A stretch of 64,000 nucleotides of DNA from Gordonia asplenii. GTDB lineage: Bacteria; Actinomycetota; Actinomycetes; Mycobacteriales; Mycobacteriaceae. Positions 22,347-33,163 of the stretch are shown one piece after another. The DNA is taken from assembly GCF_012933505.1 (NCBI RefSeq), contig NZ_JABBNB010000006.1, positions 1-64,000 on the forward strand. Reading direction: 5' to 3'. The notes below the pieces were generated by a model. The model worked only from the letters and a program-made list of their open reading frames with translations, ran no database searches and was not told the DNA's origin. The number at the start of each line of letters is the position of its first letter. The stretch's first letter is position 1. The position numbers and the translations under genes were made by a program.

Positions 22347-22582
22347 ATAACCACGGTAACCGATGAACGCCTGGATTCCTGCCTCCGCGAGTTCGCGGAG
22401 TGCGTAATTCTCTCCCCGTTAACACAGTCGGCGGCCGTTCGCAGTGCGTGATAGGCCACAGCCGGGAACATGCGCAACCGGCTATGTGTTGTTGATTGCA
22501 CTGGTAGGTGGCATATCGGCGGCTGACCCGCGGCATCGCCGACCGGCCATGCGATTCTTCTCCGCCACCGGCAACTCGATAG

Positions 22583-24103
<1,521 letters not shown>

Positions 24104-24154
24104 CGGGTATCCTTCTCCGTTGGTGCACTGGCAGTTTCAACGAAAGGCGCAAAG

Positions 24155-25306
24155 GTGCGTGACCTCGTCGACATCGGTATGGGACGAACAGCCCGCCGTA
24201 CCTTCGAACTGGACGACATCTCGATAGTTCCGTCCCGCCGGACGCGGTCCAGCAAGGATGTGTCGACGGCCTGGCAGATCGATGCCTACCGGTTCTCGTC
24301 GCCGATTCTGTCGCATCCCACCGATGCGTTGGTGTCCCCGGAGACCGCGATCGAGCTGGGTAGGCTCGGCGCGCTCGGGGTGCTCAACGGCGAAGGTCTG
24401 TGGGCTCGCCACAGCGACGTCGCGGACAAACTGGCCGCACTCGCCGACATCGCCGAGAACGATCCGGACCCGCGTGTCGCGGTGCGGTATCTCCAGCAGC
24501 TGCACGCCGCGCCGCTGAACCCCGAACTGCTCGGCGAGGCGGTGGCGCAGGTACGCGACGCCGGTGTCACGACGTCGGTGCGCGTCAGCCCGCAGAACGC
24601 GCAGCAACTCACTCCCGCGCTGCTGGCCGCCGGGGTCGAACTGCTCGTCGTGCACGGCACGATCATCTCCGCCGAACACGTCAGCGCCGACGACTCCGAG
24701 AGTCGCGCACCGCTGAACCTGAAGACTTTCATCGCCGACCTCGACGTCCCCGTCATCGCCGGCGGCGTCCACGATCACCGCACCGCGCTGCACCTCATGC
24801 GCACCGGCGCGGCCGGGGTGATCGTCGGATACGGTTCGGCCGCGGGCGCGACGTCGACGAATGAGGTCCTCGGTATCGGCGTCGCGATGGCGACCGCTAT
24901 CGCCGACGCCGCGGCGGCCCGCCGGGAATACCTCGACGAGACCGGTGGCCGGTACGTGCACGTGATCGCCGACGGCGACATCCACACCTCCGGTGACCTC
25001 GCCAAGACGATCGCCTGCGGTGCCGACGCCGCGGTGCTCGGGACTCCGTTCGCAGCGGCGTGCAATGCGCCGGGACGTGGTTGGTACTGGTCGGCGGCGG
25101 CCGCACATCCGTCGACGCCGCGCGGAGCGCTGCTGGAGATCGAGGCCGGCGAGGACCGTCCGAGTCTCGACAAGATCCTCAACGGCCCGTCCGACGACCC
25201 TTACGGTGAATTGAACATCGTCGGCGCCCTGCGCCGGTCGATGGCCAAGGCCGGCTACTCCGACCTCAAGGAATTCCAGAAGGTCGGGCTGAACGTCCGG
25301 GCCTAG
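24155..25306 (+). CDS. guaB3: GuaB3 family IMP dehydrogenase-related protein
   Basis: A 383-residue TIM-barrel protein of the IMPDH/GMP reductase superfamily, always beside guaB2 in this order of bacteria. It keeps FELDDISIVPSRRTRSSKDV and GGVHDHRTALHLMRTGAAGVIVGYGS but lacks CBS domains, and the loop that should carry the catalytic Cys reads SAAGATSTNEVLG, without Cys. Homologues in cyanobacteria have been reported as GMP reductases, but those retain a catalytic Cys; function here is uncertain. GTG start, 51 bp after guaB2. Confidence 0.88.
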   Translation: MRDLVDIGMGRTARRTFELDDISIVPSRRTRSSKDVSTAWQIDAYRFSSPILSHPTDALVSPETAIELGRLGALGVLNGEGLWARHSDVADKLAALADIAENDPDPRVAVRYLQQLHAAPLNPELLGEAVAQVRDAGVTTSVRVSPQNAQQLTPALLAAGVELLVVHGTIISAEHVSADDSESRAPLNLKTFIADLDVPVIAGGVHDHRTALHLMRTGAAGVIVGYGSAAGATSTNEVLGIGVAMATAIADAAAARREYLDETGGRYVHVIADGDIHTSGDLAKTIACGADAAVLGTPFAAACNAPGRGWYWSAAAAHPSTPRGALLEIEAGEDRPSLDKILNGPSDDPYGELNIVGALRRSMAKAGYSDLKEFQKVGLNVRA

Positions 25307-25383
25307 GCGACCTCGACAACATCCATTGTCGACTTAGGGTGACCTTCCTTACTTTCCTACTCGGCGGTAAGTACGATGTCCGC

Positions 25384-27165
25384 ATGTCGAACAGCCACTA
25401 TGACGTGCTTATCATCGGCTCGGGTTTCGGTGGCAGCGTCACCGCGCTGCGCCTCGTCGAGAAGGGGTACAGGGTCGGTGTGATCGAAGCGGGCCGCCGC
25501 TTCGAGGACGACCAATTCGCCAAGACCTCCTGGCGGGTCCGTAAGTTCGTGTGGGCGCCGAAGCTCGGACTGATGGGCATTCAGCGCATCCACCTGCTCA
25601 AAGACGTCATGATTCTGGCGGGTGCCGGGGTCGGCGGTGGCTCGTTGAACTACGCCAACACGCTGTACAAGCCGCCGACGCCGTTCTTCACCGACCCGCA
25701 GTGGAATCACATCACCGACTGGGAAGACGAGCTGTCTCCGTACTACGACCAGGCGCGGCGCATGCTCGGCGTGGTCACCAATCCGACCTTCACCGAATCC
25801 GATCGCGTGATGAAAGAGGTCGCTGACGAGATGGGCGCGGGCGACACCTTCGTGTCGACGCCGGTCGGTGTGTTCTTCGGCGAGAAGACCGGCGGGCAGG
25901 GCGCACCCGGCGAGACCGTCCCCGACCCGTACTTCGGCGGGGCCGGCCCCACGCGGACCGCCTGCACCGAGTGCGGTTCGTGCATGACCGGCTGCCGGGT
26001 CGGCGCCAAGAACACCCTGCTGAAGAACTATCTCGGCCTCGCCGAGTCGAAGGGGGCAACGGTCCACGCCCGCACGACGGTCACCGAGATTCGCCAATCA
26101 TCAAGTGGCAGTTGGGAAGTGGAGACCGAAGGGTCGTCGGCCTGGGGCCCGCTCGGCAGGCGTTCGCAGACCTTCACCGCCGACCATGTCGTCATGGCGG
26201 CCGGTACGTTCAACACGCAGAAGCTGATGCACGCGGCCAAGGGGTCGACGCTGCCGAACATCTCCGACGCCATGGGCGTGCTGACGCGAACCAACTCGGA
26301 GTCGATCCTCGGTGCGATGGCGGCCAAGGCAGACCCCGCTCGCGACTTCTCCCACGGCGTCGCGATCACGTCGTCGTTCCATCCCGAAGCCAATACGCAC
26401 ATCGAGCCGGTCCGCTATGGCAAGGGGTCCAACGCGATGGCGTATCTGCAGACCGCGCTCACCGACGGCGGCTCGCGGTTCAATCGCCTCGGACAACTGC
26501 TCAAGCAGATCATCCGCAATCCATTCTTGCTGGTCCGGCTGATCCTGGTGCGCAAGTGGAGTGAACGCACGGTGATCGCGTTGGTGATGCAGTCCACCAA
26601 CAACTCCCTCACCACGTTCGTCCGCAAGCGTGGCCCGTTCAAATACGTCACCTCCCGACAAGGCCACGGTGAACCCAACCCGACGTGGATTCCGGCGGGC
26701 AACGAGGCCACCCGGCGTATCGCCGACAAGCTCGACGGCGGGCTTGCCGGCGGCACCTGGGGCGACGTCTTCAACATTCCGCTGACCGCGCACTACCTGG
26801 GCGGATGCGTGATCTCCGACGACCCGGCGGCCGGCGTCATCGACCCGTACCACCGGGTGTGGAACTACCCGACGCTCTACGTCGTCGACGGCGCCTCGAT
26901 CACGGCGAACCTGGGCGTGAACCCGTCGTTGTCGATCTGCGCGCAGGCCGAGCGTGCGGCGTCGATGTGGCCGAACAAGGGCGAACTCGACACCCGCCCC
27001 GCGCAGGGCGCCGGCTACCAGCGGATCACGCCGGTCGAGCCCAATTCGCCGGTCGTCCCGGCCGACGCACCCGGCGCGCTCATCCTGCCCATCCCGACCG
27101 TTCCGTCGAAGACCACCGTGCGTGAAGCGGCGTCGAATACCGAGATTCAGAGCAACGCGGGGTAG
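25384..27165 (+). CDS. choD: GMC-type FAD oxidoreductase (ChoD-like)
   Basis: A 593-residue flavoprotein corresponding to Rv3409c, annotated in mycobacteria as cholesterol oxidase ChoD though its substrate is debated. The FAD site is VLIIGSGFGGSVTALRL; GAGVGGGSLNYANTL and the C-terminal GGCVISDDPAAGVIDPYHRVW and LYVVDGASITANLGVNPSLSI (two pieces) match the family. A Cys cluster, CTECGSCMTGCRVGAKN near residues 196-212, resembles a ferredoxin-like or structural metal site found in this subfamily. ATG 25384 aligns with the FAD fold; an upstream start would add only 15 residues. It belongs to the gua block. Confidence 0.88.
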   Translation: MSNSHYDVLIIGSGFGGSVTALRLVEKGYRVGVIEAGRRFEDDQFAKTSWRVRKFVWAPKLGLMGIQRIHLLKDVMILAGAGVGGGSLNYANTLYKPPTPFFTDPQWNHITDWEDELSPYYDQARRMLGVVTNPTFTESDRVMKEVADEMGAGDTFVSTPVGVFFGEKTGGQGAPGETVPDPYFGGAGPTRTACTECGSCMTGCRVGAKNTLLKNYLGLAESKGATVHARTTVTEIRQSSSGSWEVETEGSSAWGPLGRRSQTFTADHVVMAAGTFNTQKLMHAAKGSTLPNISDAMGVLTRTNSESILGAMAAKADPARDFSHGVAITSSFHPEANTHIEPVRYGKGSNAMAYLQTALTDGGSRFNRLGQLLKQIIRNPFLLVRLILVRKWSERTVIALVMQSTNNSLTTFVRKRGPFKYVTSRQGHGEPNPTWIPAGNEATRRIADKLDGGLAGGTWGDVFNIPLTAHYLGGCVISDDPAAGVIDPYHRVWNYPTLYVVDGASITANLGVNPSLSICAQAERAASMWPNKGELDTRPAQGAGYQRITPVEPNSPVVPADAPGALILPIPTVPSKTTVREAASNTEIQSNAG

Positions 27166-27282
27166 GTCGAGGTTGGTTTCGACGGTATTCGGCCGGCATG
27201 ACGCTGTGGTCTACGGGGCGAGGTGTCCGATGGGGTTGGTCCGCTGAAAGGTGAAATAGGCAACCTCAGTAGACTTGACCGG

Positions 27283-28872
27283 GTGACCGACACTTCCGCT
27301 GACTTCGCCGGTGCCCCCCGTCCAGTCCTCGTCGTCGACTTCGGCGCGCAGTACGCGCAGCTCATCGCCCGACGGGTCCGCGAGGCTCGGATCTTCTCCG
27401 AGGTCATCGCACATGACGCCCCCATCGAGGAATTCCGCGCGAAGAATCCCGTCGCGCTGGTGCTCTCCGGCGGCCCAGCGTCGGTGTTCGCCGAGGACGC
27501 CGCGGTCTTCAACAGCGAACTCCTCGACCTCGACATCCCCGTCTTCGGCATCTGCTACGGATTCCAGGCGATGGCGCAGGCGCTGGGCGGGACCGTCGCC
27601 AATACCGGCGGCCGCGAGTTCGGTCGAACGATGTTGACGCCCAACGGTTCTGGCGTCCTGCACCAGGGCCTGCCGGACGCCCAGCCGGTGTGGATGAGCC
27701 ACAACGACGCCGTGCAGTCCGCCCCCGACGGCTTCACCGTCACGGCGTCGACGCCGGGTGCGCCGGTGGCGTCGTTCGAGAACGTCGACCGGCGGATGGC
27801 CGGTGTGCAATACCACCCGGAGGTGCTGCACAGCCCACACGGTCAGGAAGTTCTGACTAGGTTCCTCTACGAGGTCGCCGGGCTGGAGCCCAGTTGGACC
27901 CCGGCGAACATCGCCGACGCCCTGATCGACGCCGTGTCGGATCAGATCGGTGACGGCCTGGCTATCTGTGGTCTGTCCGGCGGCGTCGACTCCGCGGTTG
28001 CCGCGGCGCTGGTGCAGCGTGCCATCGGTGACCGACTGACCTGTGTCTTCGTCGACCACGGCCTGCTGCGGGCGGGGGAGCGTGAGCAGGTGCAGCACGA
28101 CTTCGTCGGATCGACGGGCGCGCGCCTGGTCACCGTCGACGCCGAGGAGAAGTTCCTCACTGAACTGTCCGGGGTGAGCGATCCCGAGGAGAAGCGCAAG
28201 ATCATCGGCCGCGAATTCATCCGGTCGTTCGAGGGCGCGGTCAGCGACGTGCTGCTCGACGCCGGCGGCGAGGGCAAGAAGGTCGACTTCCTGGTCCAGG
28301 GCACCCTGTACCCCGACGTCGTCGAATCCGGCGGAGGGTCGGGGACGGCGAACATCAAGAGTCATCACAATGTCGGCGGCCTGCCCGACGACCTGGAGTT
28401 CAGTCTTGTCGAGCCGCTGCGGCTGCTGTTCAAGGATGAGGTGCGCGCCGTCGGGCGTGAGCTCGGCCTGCCGGAGGAAATCGTTGGGCGCCAACCGTTC
28501 CCGGGTCCGGGGCTGGCGATCCGCATCGTCGGCGAGGTGACCGCGGACCGGCTCGCACTGCTGCGCAAGGCCGATTTGATCGCCCGCGAGGAACTCACCG
28601 CGGCGGGCCTCGACGGCCAGATCTGGCAGTGCCCGGTGGTGTTGCTCGCCGACGTGCGCAGTGTCGGAGTGCAGGGCGACGGCCGCACCTACGGCCACCC
28701 GATCGTGCTGCGGCCGGTGTCGTCGGAGGATGCGATGACCGCCGACTGGACCCGCGTGCCCTACGAGACGCTGGAACGGATCTCCACGCGGATCACCAAT
28801 GAGGTTCCTGACGTGAACCGCGTAGTCCTAGACGTGACGAGCAAGCCGCCGGGAACTATTGAGTGGGAGTGA
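27283..28872 (+). CDS. guaA: GMP synthase (glutamine-hydrolysing)
   Basis: A 529-residue two-domain enzyme converting XMP to GMP using glutamine and ATP. The N-terminal glutamine amidotransferase has [11 protein letters not shown] with the nucleophilic Cys near residue 88 and QYHPEV for the His-Glu pair. The synthetase half has the PP-loop [14 protein letters not shown], then the dimerisation domain with [13 protein letters not shown] and the terminal [12 protein letters not shown] 27283 is the best start because the longer frame adds sequence that homologues lack. Confidence 0.97.
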   Translation: MTDTSADFAGAPRPVLVVDFGAQYAQLIARRVREARIFSEVIAHDAPIEEFRAKNPVALVLSGGPASVFAEDAAVFNSELLDLDIPVFGICYGFQAMAQALGGTVANTGGREFGRTMLTPNGSGVLHQGLPDAQPVWMSHNDAVQSAPDGFTVTASTPGAPVASFENVDRRMAGVQYHPEVLHSPHGQEVLTRFLYEVAGLEPSWTPANIADALIDAVSDQIGDGLAICGLSGGVDSAVAAALVQRAIGDRLTCVFVDHGLLRAGEREQVQHDFVGSTGARLVTVDAEEKFLTELSGVSDPEEKRKIIGREFIRSFEGAVSDVLLDAGGEGKKVDFLVQGTLYPDVVESGGGSGTANIKSHHNVGGLPDDLEFSLVEPLRLLFKDEVRAVGRELGLPEEIVGRQPFPGPGLAIRIVGEVTADRLALLRKADLIAREELTAAGLDGQIWQCPVVLLADVRSVGVQGDGRTYGHPIVLRPVSSEDAMTADWTRVPYETLERISTRITNEVPDVNRVVLDVTSKPPGTIEWE

Positions 28873-28916
28873 GTCGGGGTCCGACTTTTGTGCCGTTCGT
28901 GCGGCGACACGCCGCT

Positions 28917-28935
28917 GACGTTTCGCAGAAACGTC
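28917..28935 (+). terminator. Possible weak terminator after guaA
   Basis: Perfect 8-bp inverted repeat GACGTTTC-GCA-GAAACGTC about 45 bp after the guaA stop, without a T-run. Plausible but not certain. Confidence 0.35.
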
Positions 28936-29066
28936 GCAAAGGTTCGCTCGCCATGGGGACTTCTCCCCTCATTCACCCAGCCGATCGCGGCCGTTCGATG
29001 TCGTACCCAGGGTCCACACTTAGCTCATCACACCGATTCTCGGCGATGAACGAAAGGTGGCCCGTC

Positions 29067-29252
29067 ATGACCGAACAGCACTTCTGCTCAGCCCGGTGCC
29101 GCTGGCGTGCACGCCTGCATGGAACCGCCGCGCGGTCATCTCGGTGCTGCGGCGACCGAATCGCTCCGTGGCGGCAGGGCGCGGCGTCGCACTGCCCGCG
29201 CAAGGCGGAGCCGCTGTCGACGGTTGAGCAGCTGTTCGCCGGGCTGGGATGA
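29067..29252 (+). CDS. Possible small cysteine-rich protein
   Basis: A 61-residue frame with AAAGGTGG placed a suitable distance before its ATG. It has six Cys in pairs (FCSARCRW, RCCGD, HCPRK) and several His, and then a conventional helix PLSTVEQLFAGLG, a composition unlike a random frame. It could be a small zinc-binding protein. No family recognised; it may equally be chance. It sits in the 470-bp gap after guaA, which otherwise holds only a short hairpin and one dispersed repeat. Confidence 0.35.
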   Translation: MTEQHFCSARCRWRARLHGTAARSSRCCGDRIAPWRQGAASHCPRKAEPLSTVEQLFAGLG

Positions 29253-29278
29253 CCGTGGTCGGGTTTCGAGTTTGACTT

Positions 29279-29335
29279 GCGGCCCCTCGATACACCGAAG
29301 CTCGCGAGCTCGCTTCGGCACTCGGGGAGCGGGGA
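29279..29335. repeat. Single copy of the dispersed palindromic repeat
   Basis: Same unit as at 258-424: CCCCTCG-TACACCGAAGC, the GCTTCGG arm and GGCACTCGGGGAGCGG, in the gap between guaA and the envelope-stress genes. Confidence 0.8.
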
Positions 29336-29342
29336 CCGCGAC

Positions 29343-29534
29343 CTACCCCGACTTCGCCCCCAGCACGACCATCCCGATTCCGACGACCACGGCCACGCCG
29401 ACCAACACCCACAGCCGGCTCACGCCGTCGGGCAGCGCCCCTCCGCCGGCCAGCCCCCACGCCGACACCAGCAGGGCGATCACTCCGATGATGACCAGCA
29501 CGGGCGCACGGCGCGCCTTCTCAGTCTCATTCAC
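29343..29534 (-). CDS. Small two-helix membrane protein
   Basis: A 63-residue protein with a short charged N-terminus (NETEKARRAP) and two hydrophobic helices (about 12-33 and 41-60). GTG start overlaps the end of the PspC-domain gene by 8 bp, so it is translated with it. It is probably an accessory membrane component of the adjacent stress system; nothing more specific can be said. Confidence 0.65.
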   Translation of the reverse strand: MNETEKARRAPVLVIIGVIALLVSAWGLAGGGALPDGVSRLWVLVGVAVVVGIGMVVLGAKSG

Positions 29535-30963
29535 GGCTCATCCTCACTTGTCCCACGTTCGTGTGTGCGGTCACCGTAAGGACCGGCGAGCCCGACGGTC
29601 CGCTGTGTCCGCCCGGACACTGCACGCTCCCGACGTCGGCGGTGCACCGTGAGTCGACGGCCATCGACGACGGCACCCGAATCACCACTTCACCCACGCC
29701 GTTGCGGACCTCCACTGTGCGGGCCGCCGTCAGCTTCACCGACCGCAGGTCGAGCGTCTGCGAGCCCATGCCGAGCGTGTAGAGCGCCTGCAGATCCGAC
29801 TCCGACGTCGGCGTCCACACACGGTCGCCGACGCCGCCCGACGGCAGCGAGAAGTTCGACGCCGAACTGAGCGCGATCACGGCGGCGATCGAGATCATCG
29901 CCAGCGGAACCAGGCCGGGTGCGTGCTTGCCGGTGGTCTTCCTCAACCCGCCGGCAACCAGCCCGACGCCCAGCACCGCCAACCCCAACGCGACGATCCG
30001 CGCCGGAGTGAACCAGCCGACGCCGGCGAGCGCCGCCGCACTTGCACTCGTCGCAACCAGTACCGCGATCCCGACCGTCACCAGCGTCATCGGCGACCGA
30101 CTCTTGTCGCGGAGGGCAACCTCGGCGCGCGGCTTCGGCTCGGGCAGATCCCACGCGAACTTCGCGGTGCCCAGCGGATCCCAGGCCGGCGGGAGCGGCT
30201 CGGGTGCGAGCGGCGGGAGATCCGTCGTCGACGCCGCGGCCGGGACTCCCGACTTCGTCATGTCGACGCCGGACTTGCCGACGTCGACCGCTGCGCCGCC
30301 GGTCGAATGTGTGGAAGCACCAGCGGGACTGGCGGATTCGGACCCGGGAGTGGCGACGGGACGCTCCGGTGAATACGGCATCGCCGAGCCCGGCACGACA
30401 GGAGTCGGCGATGCCATCGCCTGAGCCAGAACCTGTCGATATGTGTCGACGCTGGTTCCCGGCGGCGGAATCGGGGTGCGCCGATGCAACAGCCACCAGC
30501 CGATGGCCAGCAACGCGACGCCGACGAGTCCGCTCGAACTCCACGTCGAATCCGGCCCCATCGAACTCACCACGATGACTGCCAGGATGATCAGCCCGAT
30601 CACATGGGGACGTCGAAGACCATGTCGCGCCAGGCCGTCCAGCGCGGGCAGACCGAGGTCGGCGTGACTGCGTCGCCACTGGTCGTAGCTGAGATGCGGA
30701 TGGGTCGCATACCACTGCGCGACCGCGATCTGCGCCGCCGAACTCGACAGTCGGCGCTCTGTCGGCAGCACGAGGATCGCCGCGATGTAGACGAGGATGC
30801 CGCTGCCGCCGAACATCGCAGCGACCACGAATGCAACCTTTACCAGCGTCGGATCGACGCGATACCGGTTGCCGATGCCCACACACACGCCAGAGATGGT
30901 GCGACCGGTCTGTGGGCGGATGGGCCGCGTCGTCCACATACCTTCTAGGAGCTTGGTATCCAT
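29527..30963 (-). CDS. PspC-domain membrane protein with LiaF-like C-terminus (EsrI-like)
   Basis: A 478-residue protein. An N-terminal PspC domain (about 12-70, RTISGVCVGIGNRYRVDPTLVKVAFVVAAMFGGSGILVYIAA in the usual order) is followed by a linker, two or three further membrane helices (around 200-240 and 345-400), a proline-rich cytoplasmic stretch, and a C-terminal all-beta domain (VEVRNGVGEVVIRVPSS) like LiaF, a cell-wall stress inhibitor. It is divergent from a PspC-containing kinase, matching the EsrI-EsrSR arrangement of Corynebacterium glutamicum, where EsrI is the inhibitory membrane component of a cell-envelope stress response. ATG 30963 precedes the PspC fold directly. Confidence 0.8.
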   Translation of the reverse strand: MDTKLLEGMWTTRPIRPQTGRTISGVCVGIGNRYRVDPTLVKVAFVVAAMFGGSGILVYIAAILVLPTERRLSSSAAQIAVAQWYATHPHLSYDQWRRSHADLGLPALDGLARHGLRRPHVIGLIILAVIVVSSMGPDSTWSSSGLVGVALLAIGWWLLHRRTPIPPPGTSVDTYRQVLAQAMASPTPVVPGSAMPYSPERPVATPGSESASPAGASTHSTGGAAVDVGKSGVDMTKSGVPAAASTTDLPPLAPEPLPPAWDPLGTAKFAWDLPEPKPRAEVALRDKSRSPMTLVTVGIAVLVATSASAAALAGVGWFTPARIVALGLAVLGVGLVAGGLRKTTGKHAPGLVPLAMISIAAVIALSSASNFSLPSGGVGDRVWTPTSESDLQALYTLGMGSQTLDLRSVKLTAARTVEVRNGVGEVVIRVPSSMAVDSRCTADVGSVQCPGGHSGPSGSPVLTVTAHTNVGQVRMSRE

Positions 30964-31093
30964 GACAGCAATCCTGCTGCGACGATCCACCTGGACCAAT
31001 CGGGTATCACCCTGACTTTCCCTGAGATCAGACCACGCCGACAGGTGTCTTCCCCGATGGGCTCGGGGGCCGATACGTGCCAGTATCGATAGT

Positions 31094-32371
31094 GTGAGTC
31101 GATCCGTGCCCATGCTGCCCGTACAGCCGCCACCGCCCAAGGTGCATCGGCGCGACGGTGGCCGCGTGGTCGCGGGAGTGGCGGGCGGCATCGCCGACTA
31201 CTTCGACGTCGACGCGTTTCGAGTGCGGGTCGTCTTTGTGGTCCTCGCCGCCCTGGCAGGCGCGGGCGTCATCGCATACGCCGCGCTATGGTTCTTCTGC
31301 CCGCAGGGCGACGATACGACGCCGCCGTCGCACCGCGAACGCCAACAGGCCTACGGACTGGCGGTTCTGGGATTGGTCGCGGCCTTCCTGGTGGGCTTCG
31401 TCGCGTCGGGAACGCCTGCGGCACAACTTGTTCCACTGGTGGTCGTCGCCATCGGCGCCAGCTTGGTATGGCGCGAGTTCGACAAATCCCGGTCGACGCC
31501 GCGCAGCCCGCTGCTCACCTGGACGCGACTGATCGGTGGCGCGGTACTGGTCATCGGCGGGCTGGCCGTCGTCGTGTGGGCGGGTGACACCTCGTTCGGC
31601 GGACTCAACACGACGCTGGTCGCGGTCCTCGCCACGCTGATCGGCGTCGTGCTGCTCACGGTTCCGCTGTGGATGCGGCTGTGGCGCGCGCTCAACGAGG
31701 AACGCGCCGCGGCCATTCGCATCGCCGAGCGTGAGGAGATCGCCTCGCACCTGCATGATTCGGTGCTGCAGACCCTGGCCCTCATCCAGAAGCGCTCCGA
31801 CCGTCCCGACGAGGTCGCCCGCCTCGCCCGACGCCAGGAACGCGAGCTGCGCGGCTGGTTGTTCGGCGACACCCGCGGCCGTGGCGATTCGCTGTCCGGT
31901 GCGCTGAAATCCGTTGCCGCAGAGGTCGAGGACACCTACGACGTCGACGTCGAAGTGGTCAGCGTCGGCGATCTCGACCCCTCCGGCGACCGACGCTGGG
32001 ACGCGCTCGTCGCCGCCAGTCGGGAGGCTTTGGTCAACGCGGCCAAGCATTCCGGGCAACGCAAGGTCGACATGTACTGCGAGATCGAAGACCACCAGGT
32101 GGAAGTCTTTGTGCGCGACCGGGGTTCGGGTTTCGACGTCGACGCGGTCGCCGACGACCGCCAGGGCATCGCCGGATCGATCCGCGGCCGCATCGACCGT
32201 GCGGGCGGTACCGTGAGCATCACGTCGTCGCCCGACCGCGGTACCAACGTCGGACTGCGGATGCCCCGCTGCGCCGACGGCGATCGGGCGGAGAAGAACG
32301 GTGGCCGCCACGGCACTGAGAAGAATCCTGACAAGAGCCCCGACCAACTGAAATCGACTGAGCGAGGATGA
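31094..32371 (+). CDS. PspC-domain sensor histidine kinase (EsrS-like)
   Basis: A 425-residue membrane kinase. PspC domain at about 17-70 (DGGRVVAGVAGGIADYFDVD), four further hydrophobic helices to about 195, then a HisKA_3 dimerisation domain with EREEIASHLHDSVLQTL (phosphoacceptor His221), and an HATPase domain (SREALVNAAKHSG, VRDRGSGFD, RIDRAGGTVSI). Typical NarX/DesK-class sensor. It pairs with the NarL-type regulator 7 bp downstream. Like EsrS, it probably reads envelope damage through its membrane part, with the divergent PspC/LiaF-like protein as a modulator. GTG start. Confidence 0.88.
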   Translation: MSRSVPMLPVQPPPPKVHRRDGGRVVAGVAGGIADYFDVDAFRVRVVFVVLAALAGAGVIAYAALWFFCPQGDDTTPPSHRERQQAYGLAVLGLVAAFLVGFVASGTPAAQLVPLVVVAIGASLVWREFDKSRSTPRSPLLTWTRLIGGAVLVIGGLAVVVWAGDTSFGGLNTTLVAVLATLIGVVLLTVPLWMRLWRALNEERAAAIRIAEREEIASHLHDSVLQTLALIQKRSDRPDEVARLARRQERELRGWLFGDTRGRGDSLSGALKSVAAEVEDTYDVDVEVVSVGDLDPSGDRRWDALVAASREALVNAAKHSGQRKVDMYCEIEDHQVEVFVRDRGSGFDVDAVADDRQGIAGSIRGRIDRAGGTVSITSSPDRGTNVGLRMPRCADGDRAEKNGGRHGTEKNPDKSPDQLKSTERG

Positions 32372-32378
32372 CTTTCAC

Positions 32379-33065
32379 GTGACACAGGAATCGCACACGC
32401 CGGGCGACAACGGATACCGGGTGTTCCTCGTCGACGACCACGGCGTGTTCCGCTCCGGCGTCCGCGCCGAATTGTCCGGTGAGCCAGGGCTTCTCGTCGT
32501 CGGCGAGGCCGGGACCGTCGCGCAGTCGGTGGCGGGCATCCTCGCCACTCGCCCCGACGTCGTGCTGCTCGACGTCCACATGCCCGACGGCGGGGGAGTG
32601 TCGGTGCTGCGCGGCGTCACCGACCGGCTCGGCAGCGACGCGCCGGTGTTCCTCGCGTTGTCCGTCTCCGATGCCGCCGAAGACGTCATTGCGACCATCC
32701 GCGCCGGTGCGCGCGGGTACGTCACCAAAACCATCGACGGACGTGGGCTCGCCGACGCCGTGCGCCGCGTCGCCGAGGGTGACGCCGTGTTCAGTCCGCG
32801 CCTGGCGGGCTTCGTGCTCGACTCCTTCACCGGTAAGTCCGCCGTCGGTGAGCCGCCGCTGGACCCGGAACTGGACTCACTGACTCGCCGCGAACTGGAG
32901 GTCCTGCGGCTGTTGGCGCGTGGCTACACCTACCGGGAGATTGCCGAAGAGCTGTTCATCTCGATCAAAACCGTTGAGACACATGCCTCTAACGTGTTGC
33001 GTAAGACGCAGCAGTCCAACCGGAACGCACTGACGAGGTGGGCCGCGACGCGGCATATCGGGTAG
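32379..33065 (+). CDS. NarL/LuxR-family response regulator (EsrR-like)
   Basis: A 228-residue two-domain regulator. The receiver has the acidic pair VDDHG (residues 18-22), phosphoacceptor Asp65 in VLLDVHMPDGG and Lys in VTKTI. The LuxR-type helix-turn-helix is at about 165-225 (LTRRELEVLRLLARGYTYREIAEELFISIKTVETH in order). It is the partner of the kinase directly upstream. GTG start with the stop of the kinase 7 bp before. Confidence 0.9.
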   Translation: MTQESHTPGDNGYRVFLVDDHGVFRSGVRAELSGEPGLLVVGEAGTVAQSVAGILATRPDVVLLDVHMPDGGGVSVLRGVTDRLGSDAPVFLALSVSDAAEDVIATIRAGARGYVTKTIDGRGLADAVRRVAEGDAVFSPRLAGFVLDSFTGKSAVGEPPLDPELDSLTRRELEVLRLLARGYTYREIAEELFISIKTVETHASNVLRKTQQSNRNALTRWAATRHIG

Positions 33066-33081
33066 GGGGCCTGCCTGGCTT

Positions 33082-33146
33082 AACCCAACACGAATCGCTC
33101 AACCCGAACGGATAATCCGTTCGGGTTGAGCGATTCATGTTGGGTT
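33082..33146. terminator. Very long hairpin terminator
   Basis: A 32-bp inverted repeat with a single mismatch, from AACCCAACA to TGTTGGGTT, closing at GGAT-A-ATCC. It separates the convergent response regulator and Ser/Thr kinase genes. Confidence 0.85.
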
Positions 33147-33163
33147 GATCGACAGAGCCCGTC

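Noticed and set aside
25336-25354. IdeR-like box before choD (TTAGGGTGACCTTCCTTAC)
   Set aside because: Only about 12 of 19 matches, no palindrome at the centre and no iron-related gene downstream.
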